A stretch of 64,000 nt of DNA from Phialocephala subalpina (Eukaryota; Ascomycota; Leotiomycetes; Helotiales; Mollisiaceae). Under the pieces are notes generated by a model. It had not been told where the DNA came from, did no database searches, and was given only the letters and a program-made list of their open reading frames with translations. Every line of letters begins with the position of its first letter. Positions within the stretch are counted from its first letter, which is position 1. Both the position numbers and the translations under genes were made by a program. This document shows positions 54,371-64,000 of this stretch, piece by piece. The DNA lies in assembly GCA_900073065.1 (NCBI GenBank), contig FJOG01000007.1, positions 705,854-769,853 of the forward strand. The letters run 5' to 3'.

Positions 54371-55663
54371 AGTGGGAGTGTCTCCCTAATAACGAGCCTA
54401 GTCAGATAAGTCTAAGTTTTCAGGCCTTAAAGCTTACAGAACATCAATTTAATACAAAATAATAGAATTTAATTAGGAGTAATCTATTTATAACGCTTTA
54501 TTAATATATGAACCAAATGTTCCTATTATAAAATCAATTTATTTATTTAATCTTATAATATTTTATTTTATTCCTTTAATATTATAACCCTTATCTTAGC
54601 CTTTATTATAAGCTGCTTATAACGTTTATATAATGCTTATTTAATTCTTCTTTAGTATTTCTTAATAGGGTTTATATTAGGGCTTATAAAAGAATAAAAT
54701 ATAAGAATAATATAATACTTTATATAATAGTTTCGAGTAAACTTATAACCGTGAGCTAGATTATTATTCTTTATAAATAAGGGCTTTATTATTAAGCGTA
54801 ATTAGTATATAATAAAGATAAAAACTTCGAGAATTAATTATAATTTCTAAAGGATTTATACCAAATAATCCTTTTGAGTAAAGGATTTTTTCTTATTAGA
54901 ACCTTTGATAAATAATAAAGAACTCTTATATTTATATCTAATTGCCTCTCTAGTATATAAGAGTATAATATTTTCGCGGTGAAATTGGTATTAAATATAA
55001 GTTTCGTAAAAATTTTCTTTGTAATTCCTAGTAACCTTTTACTTTATAATCCTCCCTTTTATTAAGAATGTAACTTTATTTGATTATAGGACTTTAAGCT
55101 ACTTTACCGTCTAAAATATATGTGCGATCGCCTAGAGTAATTATATTAGTACTTATGCCACAGTGAGGTAAGGTTTCTAGTGTACGGTACATCGAAAATA
55201 ACCCCGCGCTTTGAGTATTATAACCAAAATTTCTGGAGTTACTATGAGCTTTAATTTATCGCGTAATTAAACCTAGTTTAAGATCTGGTTTTCTTAATAC
55301 TCAGATAAATACTTAATAATCTTAGTGATATGCTCCTCTTTTAGTTCTTTGGGTTTATTGGTCCTAGTAGGTCGTTTGCGCGTAGTAGTAGGGTAGCCTA
55401 GGATTTGGAGGATAGTAATCTTCCCTATGCGGTACCGGGCTATTAACTGCTTAATTGACTTGCTTCTAAAGCCATGGGGCTCCCTTATTGTGTTCTTATG
55501 CTGCGTCTCTATCTCAAAGCTGCGTTGGTGATTATAATCGAGGGGTGATAAGGTTCTTGGAGGGTCCATTTTGGTGATGTTTTTGGAATGCGCTCGCTAA
55601 ATTCACTAATCATGGCCTAGAAACTTAGACTTATCCGACCAGGCTCGTAAGGTGCTCTCACTA
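54371..55663. mobile_element. Relic Tc1/mariner DNA transposon, about 1.3 kb, AT-mutated
   Basis: Terminal inverted repeats of about 50 bp are visible. The left end (AGTGGGAG..., then CGAGCCTAGTCAGATAAG and TCTAAGTTTT) pairs with the complement of the right end (AGTGAGAG..., CGAGCCTGGTCGGATAAG, TCTAAGTTTC). TA lies at or next to both ends. Between them base composition falls to very AT-rich from about 54440 to 55290, and only the first part of a transposase remains readable on the minus strand. The TIR differences are mostly C/T or G/A, as expected for RIP. Confidence 0.8.
55294..55569 (-). pseudogene. N-terminal fragment of Tc1/mariner-like transposase
   Basis: 91 codons with a helix-turn-helix-like segment (SIKQLIARYRIGKITILQIL) followed by a basic linker and IIKYLSEY, as in fungal Tc1-like transposases. 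The DDE catalytic part would lie in the AT-rich part of the element and is not readable. Confidence 0.7.
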
Positions 55664-56048
55664 ACTCATCCCGATTAGGCAAAGCTACCTAGTAAACTAA
55701 TAAGTCACTAATAATATGGCTTTATGCCAATATGTGACGTTTCCTTCCAGGCATCTCCACCGATTATGACCCCTCAGCTGACAGAGTCTCTCCAACCTCT
55801 CCACATTCTCCACAGACATGGAAGGGGAAGCAGACACAGATATAGACATCTGCAGATATCTATAAGAGACAATCCACTTTTGTCTTTCAGACCCTTCACC
55901 TCAACGTCTTGCCTCTCGAACAGCGGTCTCCTCGACAAGTTGCCGACAACCCATCGCCAATCGGGTCTTTTTACAAGTCATCATCGTCTCTCATCCTCCT
56001 TCTTCAACCTCTCAGCTCGAACTCGACATCAGTGGAAGGCTCATATCA
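55664..56048. other. Region upstream of sugar transporter relic
   Basis: May hold a first exon of the transporter; nothing definite recognised. Confidence 0.4.
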
Positions 56049-57643
56049 TTCATTCGAGGCCAATATAACGCCAACACCCTGGACGCTTTCGATCGAGATG
56101 CTGCCCATCAGCTCTTTCAGCAGTCACCGCCGTTCTACAAGAATCCGGGCCTGAGAAAGCTCTACTTTCTCTTGATAGCTGCTATGATTACCTCCAGCTC
56201 TTGGGGCTTTGATCTGAGCATGACCAATGGCCTGCAGTCTGTTGACAGGTTCATGGACCACTTTGACAACCCCACCGGTGTGAGACTGGGCTTCTACGGT
56301 GCGTGCATGTCTATCGGAGGCATCATCGGTTCCATCATCGGAGGACCCCTCGTTGGTCGGCTCGGCAGAAAGCCAGTCTGCTCTGCAGGTGCTGTCATTG
56401 TAGTCGCCAGGCTATCATGGAGACTTGGTCGAAGAACCTCTACATGTTCGCCGGAGCGAAATTGATCCTTGGCTTGGGCTCCAATCTCCAGCAGGTTGCC
56501 GGTCCGGTCCTTGTCGCTGAGCTGGCACATCCAAAGGACAGAGTCACCCTGACATCTCTCTACAACACCAGCATCTACATTGGTCTGATCATTGGCGCTT
56601 GGACCACGTACAGCACCTTTCAAATCGATAACAATTGGTCTTGGAGGATTCCATGCCTTCTTCAAATGATGCTTCCGTCATACCAAGCAATCATGATCTA
56701 GTTTTGCCCAGAGAGCCCGAGATGGTACATCACCAAAGGACACCTGGAAGAAGCACGTCAAATACTCATCAAGTACCACGGCAATGGAGTCGAGACCGAC
56801 GTGGTCAGGGCCGAATTGCAGGAGATCATTGCTGGCGTTGAGGTAGACAAGGCAATGATGAAGTTCAACAAGGATGGCATCATGAGCATCATCGGCACCA
56901 AGGGCAACCGCCATCATCTCTGGATCGCCTTCTGGACAGCAGTGGGTTCGCAGTGTCTCGGGTCTTCCCTGATCGCCTCGCGCCTCCCTCAGATCTTGGA
57001 TCAAGTTGGACTCACAACCTCGAAAGACAAGACGCTCATCAATGAAATCATGACTATCTGGAACTGGGTCGTTGCCCTTCCGGCCGCCTTCGTGATCGGT
57101 CGGGTGGCTCGCCGCAAGCTGTTTCTCTTTTCCACAGGTGGTATACTTTGCGTCTTCATTCTCTGGACCGCGATGGCTGCCCAATATCTTGACACCGGCA
57201 AGAAATGCTATGGCATCGCCGTAGTTGTGCTGATCTTCATCTTCAGCTTCTTCTCGAGCATCTGCTGGATCCCCCACGGTCATCACCTACCTCTCGAGAC
57301 GGTAACCACGAAGCAACGAGGGATCTTTTTCGCGTGGACCATGTTCGCCATCAACGCTTCTGCTTTCGTGGTCAGCTATATCAATCCTATCGCGTTAGAC
57401 AACATCTCTTGGCGATACTACATCATCCAGTGCATCTTCAACTTCATGGTCATTCTCATCATATACTTCACATTTGTCGAGACGCACGGCATGACTCTTG
57501 AAGAAATTTCGGTGATGTTTGATGGCGATGAACAATTCAATCGGGCTGCAGCAGCCATCGGAGCTGAGCTGGAGAGGAAGACGTCTGCCACTGAACACGC
57601 AAACATCGAGCATGTGCACGGGGAGGTCACCGTCAAGGCATGA
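56049..57643 (+). pseudogene. MFS sugar transporter (fungal hexose/lactose-permease type), one frameshift and one stop
   Basis: Plasma-membrane sugar importer. The first frame carries QLFQQSPPFYKNPGLRKLY, then SSSWGFDLSMTNGLQSVDRF and IGGPLVGRLGRKPV, the GRLGRK motif of sugar porters. Near 56400 the frame shifts by one. The second frame carries LILGLGSNLQQVAGPVLVAE and SLYNTSIYIGLIIGAW, then TAG at 56699-56701, then FCPESPRWYITKGHLEEAR (the PESPRW motif), and continues without interruption to FVETHGMTLEEIS and the end. The stop fits CAG to TAG. Apart from these two lesions it is complete, so it is recently broken or affected by sequence error. Its first exon, if any, is unclear. The likely partner genes are the hydrolases to the left. 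Confidence 0.8.
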
Positions 57644-58708
57644 GATATCACGGATTCTAAATGTGCACCGAACTTTGTACTTTCTTCGAATGGTCAAGTT
57701 GAGTGTCAACATTATTGAGAGGAGTGTAAAGGGAGGTGTCATTTGCTTTCTGGTGGTTGCGATGATCTATTTTGTATTGAGGTGTTTTTTCCCTTTCTAA
57801 TGAATTAATATGAGACCGTCGACTAGATAATGGCTGCGGATAGATAGCTAATCAATTCTGTGCGTCTTGGATCACGCGTTCTTGACCGATCATCTCAATT
57901 GCGTTGGAAAATTTTCGTTAGCACTTGCAAATCACGTTTCTTGCCAGGCAAAAATGGTGACATGTCACGGAGACATATGGACGAATGATATTGTCATGTT
58001 GGCCTGCCCAAAGTTTTGTCCCATTATGGGATATCTAGGTTAACATAGAATTTTGACTGGGAACCAGAAGAACAGTACCTCAAGTGTGGTAAGTTTGCCC
58101 TAATCCTTTTCGCCCGGACCTCATCCTGATGAACATGCTCCTTAATTGACTGATAAACAAGCTGTAGACAAATACAAGTTTTCTGATCGTGAGACTTCAC
58201 ATTCGTGTACTGGATTCTTGGCTATGGACTCTGCTCACTGGTGCAGTTTTCCAGGCAATACTCCATGCTGGGCTCAGAGCGCCGTGCTGTCCCAGAAGAC
58301 CAAGAACGCGCCCAGTCTTCATGGAGGCCACGGAGAGGACAAGCTCAACGTAGGGATCATAGGACACGACTTGAGACAGCGGTGTTCAACGTAGTCTGAG
58401 CTGAAGAAGAAACGCATTTCGGGGCCACAGGGGGTGACATAGGGAAGCTTGTCGCATTGACATTAAACGTGAGAGACAGAATGTTCCGAACGAACACGAA
58501 CAGCCCAAGGCATGTAGAGAGTATCTCCATTTTGACTGACTCCTTCCGGTGAAAAATATATAAAGTCTGATAATCAATCAACCCCATCTTTGAGATTTGT
58601 GGTTCCCGCCCACCTTCGGTGAAGATTCGGCTGCACGCCTTTTGTATCTTCTTGTTGATATTCGCCACTCTTCCCCCATCACGAACAATTCAAATTTCTA
58701 GGCTCAAG
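57644..58708. other. Intergenic stretch, nothing recognised
   Basis: About 1 kb with short chance frames only. Confidence 0.5.
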
Positions 58709-59206
58709 ATGTCGGAATTGAACGCAGTGATTCAAAGATGGGGAAGTAGATTTGAGGGCGCTGTCACCAACGAGGAGATGATAAAGCCTGCCACCAAGCT
58801 CTACTTGGCTGAGAAAAGAGATTTCACGGGCATGACTGCTGCGAAAAAAGGTCTACATTACGGGCTTGACGAGAAGTAGCGACTTGATGTAGGTTTGAGC
58901 TATACAAGATAGATCACCAGGGCGAGAGACTAATCTTGGTCTGAACAACTAGGTCTACTATCCAGTCAATGCCAGCCCATCAAGTGGACCTCCTGTTGCA
59001 TTATACTTCCATGGGGGAGGTATGGTCATTGGTGACACTGAGATCTCACCTTCGATTTATGCAAACATCGGTATGGTAGTGCTTCCCATCAAACAGGAGA
59101 CCATATAAACTGAATCTTGAAACCCAGGAAACTATTTCGCGAGCCACGCATGCGTCTGCATGATAGCTACATATCGCCTGCTACCCACATGTCAGTTGCT
59201 GGTCAC
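58709..59206 (+). pseudogene. Alpha/beta-hydrolase (fold-3 type), stop-mutated and cut off by retrotransposon
   Basis: ATG 58709 starts MSELNAVIQRWGSRFEGAV. After GLHYGLDEK a TAG (58877-58879) replaces an expected Gln before RLD. An intron follows and the protein continues VYYPVNASPSSGPPVALYFH with the oxyanion-hole HGGG motif. After another intron it reads NYFASHACVCMIATYRLLPT, the YRLxP region after the oxyanion hole. Here, at about 59200, homologous sequence ends and AT-rich retroelement sequence begins. The nucleophile Ser and the rest of the triad are absent from the window. The start TGTAGTGGG at 59207 resembles an LTR start. Confidence 0.75.
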
Positions 59207-62200
59207 GTGTAGTGGGTCAAACTCTCATTCCATATGGAGTATAGTTCAGGGGTAATCTCGCAGACTCTTATATCCTCACTCTCCTCCCTAGCTAGCTCTC
59301 TAGACTTAATAATACGATCTTTTTACCCATAATATAATGCCTAAACTTCGTAGCATCTAATAGTTATAAGCCCGGAATTCCCTAAGGCTTAACCACCGAA
59401 ATAACCGCACATTTGGCTTACCCGATAAAAACACCAAAATTTGTTTCCTTCGATTACCTTTACCCGAAACAATTAACGATTGCCTAATTAATAGCGTTTG
59501 CGACTACGAGGAGTTATTCGTTATATATTTATACCTTATTAAAAGATCTGCGAGCTTATTATCACGATTATAAAGTAAAATGGCAAAGGTAAAGCCTATT
59601 CTGGTGATTTTAATTAAAGGGGCAATTTACGTTAAATAAAAAGAAGTTACTAAAACAAAAGCAAATAAGAAAGATTTATAAAGGTATATCGACCCGGATA
59701 TACCTTAAGATAAGCATCTAAAACTAGTTTAACTATTAATATTAATACTAATAAATATTAAAATAAATATTATAATTACGCCGTTAATTATACCCACGGA
59801 AAATAATTAAATAATGCCAAAAAGCGTAAAATTAATTTTTTTGATTAGGAAGGCTAAGTTCTTAGACTTAGATACAAATAAAAAGGAGGAGTTAAAATTA
59901 CTTAGGAAAACTTAATCTTATAAACTTAAAACTTATTATTGGCAAAATAAGGCTTATAAAGGTTTAAAAGTAATAATTTAAGTTTTTATTAACTAGAAAT
60001 ATTTACTTTATATATTTAACTGCGAAACGCCCTAATATATAATATATAACTTGAAACTAGAGGTTATTTTATCAAATTAAGCGCAAAAAAATAAAATCTT
60101 AAAGAAATAAAAAAAACTTAAGATTATAACAAAATTATTAATAAATATTAAGTCGTAACTAAAAAACTAGTATTTTATATACGATAAAAGTATTACGCTA
60201 AAAATCCCCGATATAATTAATAATTTAAGATTATATTATAATTTTCTTTAAGTAGTTTATCTAATTATACTTATTTTTGCGGATATAATAAAAAAAAGCT
60301 ATTAATAGAAATAATGCCATAAATATTCAAAGAACTTTTGCGTTTTTATTAATAATAACATAGGAATACTTTAAATTAACCGACAATTCGAGGGGTATAA
60401 TATGTTTACTTAATTATTAATAATAAAAAGTAATAATAATAATAGCTTATTTTCAATAGATAAACGGGGAAGGATTATAAGAATATATTTTGCATATATA
60501 TCATAATCCATTAGTTTAAAGACTACCTATATATTATAAAAAACAAGCGGAAACCAAATTAGAAACTAAACTCGAATATTTAGAAACAAATAAACAAAAA
60601 GATAGAAAATAATTAGAAAGTCCAAAGGAAAGTTAATTAGTTACGCAAGAAAACCAATAAATAATAAAACGCGAAAATTATATTATTTTAATCCTTTGTA
60701 AAAAGCTTAGGGCGTAAACCCCTAATACTAGTCTCGAAATCTGGAGATATGGTATTCCCGGTGTTATTAAGCTATTATATTATAAATATTAATGATAATA
60801 AATTTGATATTAATAAACTAATCGATAATAACTAATTTACTAATAATAATAACTTGGTTTATAACGTAAATATCACCTTATCATTTAAAATACTTAATGC
60901 GCTTATAAATAATATTATTTTGGATTTTAGTATTACGTATTACGTAGGAAATAATAAGGATAAATTCGAGAATCTTATTCTTATTATAATAAGAAAAACG
61001 CTCGGAATAAGTAATAACACGGCTATAATTTATAGCTAGGGAAATATTATTATTTTAGTTTAATATTTAAATTACTTAAAAAGAAAGAAAATTATTATTA
61101 TAAATATTACTTTTTATTTTAATTTCCCGCTTATTATTATTAATCTTTATTTACTTAAAATTAAAGGCATTATATAAAATATAGAAAACGAGTTACTTAA
61201 ATGCGCTAATAATATAATATACTAAATATTATTTCGGGAAAATTAATAAGTATTAAAATATAACCTATTATTTTTAAAATTAAATTACGTTATTAATTAG
61301 GTAAATAATTACATTTATATTACATAGAATTCGCGTTAATTTCTCGGCGTAATAAAAGTTACGACTAGGAAATAATATAATCAAATGGGGCATTTATATA
61401 TAAAAGTATTTTCTTACTTATTATAATAGGTAATTGGTTATAAGATTACGACCCACGAACTTAACTATATTTACGAGGTTTATAAACTTGCTAAAACTCA
61501 CGAAATTATTTCCCATAAACTAATAAAACGAGGTTATTATTTTTATTACCAGATTACTAATAATTAAATTTATATAAAAAAGGATAATAAAAACAAATCT
61601 AAGATTTTCTATTTTTATTATAATATTTACCAAATAAATCACGTTTTCCCGCTTTTAAATCTCAAATATGCAATTATTATTACTTACGTTAAATACTTTA
61701 TAAGATAAATTAAATAGAAGTAAAATTTCTAAGTAATAATTATTAAAATCGATAAATAAATTTCATTTAATAAAGGCTAATACAAGCTAATTAACGAAAA
61801 AGGCATTATTATCAAGTTTATTTCTTTTAATACATATAATTAGAATAATTTTACGGAGTATATTAAGGGGGTAATTATAAGCAAAATATATATTATATAT
61901 ATTAGTATTAATTTCCCTCCGAATATATTTTTAGAGTTTTATTATATGGCAAGTTACTTACTAAATAAATTACTAAATAAGCGTTTAGGATAAATATTAC
62001 CCCTAGTATTTCTCTAGAAGTAAATAGGAATAAAAAGTTATTTGCCGCAAGTTATATATTTTAGAGTCTTTGGTTATAAGGTTTACCCTCTTATCAAAAA
62101 CCATTCGAAGCTTAATAAACTTAGTTTAAGAATATATATAAACTACTTAGTTAAATACAAATCTATGAATATTTTCCGCATATAAATACTATTACTAAAA

Positions 62201-64000
62201 CGCGTAATCTCAATTAGAAATATAACTTTTAATAAAGATACTTTTTACGACTTTACGCTTAATAGGAAGTTTATTAAACTAAAAATTATATAAATCCAAG
62301 AGATTATCGAAATTATTAAAATAAATAATCTTTTAAACGCGAGTTACAAATTATATAAACACGAATATTAGTTAAACGCTTATATTAAAAGTATTAGAAT
62401 TACTTATAAAACTAGTATTAAGAAGCCTAAAAATATAATTATTATCTAATTATCTTAATTACTCATGCTAAAGCTATTACTAGAGTTATTATTAGAGCTA
62501 AAATTATTATTAGAATAAAATAATAAAATTCTAAACTCCTCAAATAATCTTTTAATTACTAATAATCTCATTAGAAATTATTAAATAAAGTATACAAAAA
62601 GCCTATTAATCGTTTTAGTAAATATAAGAAATAATATATTAAACATAAGAAATATATTTATATTAATATTTATATTAATACCATTAAGTAATTAATACGC
62701 TAATAGTTAAATTATACCTCGATCGGGTTAAACTCCTTATTATTAATTAATTAAATCTTTAAATTCCTTTGCTTTAATAGGCTCTAGTTATTTTTAGCTT
62801 AATAAAACGCAATAAACAAATATTTGAGCTAATATTCGGAATCTAGAGATTTCCACCGAAAATATCGAGACTAAAAAACGCATTAAACTTATAATTACTT
62901 ATAATTACGATAAACGCAAAAGGAAATAAGAAAAATACGTTATATTAGTTAATAACCTTTATAAGAACTTTATGTTTTATATTATTATAATAAAGATGTT
63001 ATATACCCTTTATACTAAATTATACTAAAGTAAATTATTATTAAAACTTCGAAATTATTAGGAAATATTATATTATTTATACCGCGCAAAGTTCGAAGTA
63101 ATAATAAAAAAGAATATTCGAAGAAATATTAATTAAAACCATAAATAAAATAGGCATTAAACTAATTCTATTAATATGAGTATTAAACTATAAGTATAAT
63201 AACGATAATTATCTTTTAAAGTATAAGATATATCTTATAGCGCGCAAAAAACCTTTAGTAAAATAATTAAGATAAAGTTTATATTATTATCTTAGCCTCT
63301 CGAGTCTTTCGAATACTAATTATAATTATAATATATTTCGACTTGGAAATAAAGTAATTCGATATTATTAACGTATTTATTAACTCTCGAATAAATAAAA
63401 AAACTTACGTTAAATTACTAAATAAATAAAAAAAACCTAAATATATATTATATTATTAAATAACGCTTTATAACTTTAATATATTACTATTATTATAATT
63501 TAATAACTTTAATGCGTTTATAAAATCGTTTAATCTTAAATTAATATTAAAATATTCGTATTTATTTACAAATAATAAAATAATAATATTTTTTTACGTT
63601 AATAATATTTATATATTTTACTATTAGAAAGAATATATTCGGTATAAGGAAATAAAATCTCTTTTGCTAGGGAAATACGAGATGCGCGAGATAAGTGAAT
63701 TAAAGTAATTTCTAAGTATACGCGTAATTAAAAATAAGATATAATAGAAAATATAATTTTATTAGGATTCTTATATAAAAAACATATATCGGAAGTTTAA
63801 AGTAAATATAAAAGGCTTATTTCCCAAAATTCCGGTTGATTTTACTATTAAACTATAATTATATAATAAAAAGGCAATTATTTACTAGATTGTAGTTTAC
63901 TAATAATAAATTAGCTCGACGATTTATATCACGAATCCAAAGTCCTTGGTACAGAGTAAGCTGTTGTAAGGGAGGTTCTATTAAGACTAAATTAAACTAA
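59207..64000 (+). mobile_element. Ty1/copia LTR retrotransposon, heavily RIP-like mutated, continues past window end
   Basis: Nearly 4.8 kb of very AT-rich DNA with decayed pol domains in plus-strand copia order. The protease region is at about 60900 (IILDFSITYYVGNNK, from an LDSGATxH-type motif). The integrase C-terminal part is at about 61800-61990 (NEKGIIIKF, then FYYMASYLLNKLLNKRL). The reverse transcriptase is at about 63590 (IIFFYVNNIY, from a YVDD motif). Protease, integrase, RT is the copia order. No frame is intact for more than about 60 codons. The left LTR probably starts at or near 59207 and its end is not clear. The right LTR and target duplication lie outside the window. Confidence 0.8.

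Noticed and set aside
56294..57286. Minus-strand frames of 123 and 202 codons
   Set aside because: Antisense of the sugar transporter.
60854..61039. 61-codon frame in the AT-rich end as an independent gene
   Set aside because: Its sequence is a decayed copia protease region and belongs to the retrotransposon.
1..64000. tRNA, rRNA, CRISPR or bacterial-type operon features
   Set aside because: No convincing T-loop/acceptor pairing, rRNA stretch or spaced direct-repeat array was seen; the 17.9-20.5 kb repeats are far too long and diverged for CRISPR, and the gene structure is eukaryotic.

Overview
The window is nuclear DNA from a filamentous ascomycete. The evidence is short introns of 45-90 bp with GT donors, CTAAC/CTGAC branch points and AG acceptors, a Zn2Cys6 regulator, 2EXR-domain proteins, and AT-rich repeats that look mutated by RIP. 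The family mix suggests Pezizomycotina and possibly Leotiomycetes, but that placement is inference. Many genes are broken, so this reads as an accessory, decaying chromosome segment.

Layout. 0-5 kb: a frameshifted BAHD/trichothecene-acetyltransferase-like gene and a vacuolar Ca2+/H+ exchanger that lacks its middle third and carries an exact 250-bp tandem duplication. 6-13.5 kb: four 2EXR-domain genes, one of them fully intact; a second exact 250-bp duplication lies between two of them. 13.7-17.3 kb: an intact sulfotransferase-like gene and an intact six-exon ACS-family transporter. 17.9-20.5 kb: an array of about five copies of the same promoter module, each followed on the minus strand by an unrecognised sequence. 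21.4-23.3 kb: a single-pass membrane protein with a long disordered tail. 24.7-31.5 kb: three more 2EXR copies, all broken. 34-39 kb: a small hypothetical gene, a cupin, a dead FAD oxidase, a DJ-1/PfpI-like gene and a 408-bp foldback MITE.

40-57.6 kb looks like a sugar-catabolic gene cluster: GH43, an IlvD-type dehydratase with an 8-nt microexon, a Zn2Cys6 regulator, an apiosidase-like (DUF4038) hydrolase, an NAD-dependent epimerase/dehydrogenase, a GH35 beta-galactosidase-like gene and a sugar transporter. The dehydratase and epimerase genes look intact. The hydrolases and the transporter carry frameshifts, deletions or stops, many of the stops explainable by C-to-T or G-to-A changes. A relic Tc1/mariner element (about 54.4-55.7 kb) lies between the GH35 gene and the transporter.

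58.7-64 kb: an alpha/beta-hydrolase gene that stops abruptly at a heavily AT-mutated Ty1/copia retrotransposon, which runs past the window end. Two patterns complicate reading genes as dead. Several frame breaks fall in short homopolymers, and two duplications have exactly the same 250-bp unit; both could be sequencing or assembly artefacts.
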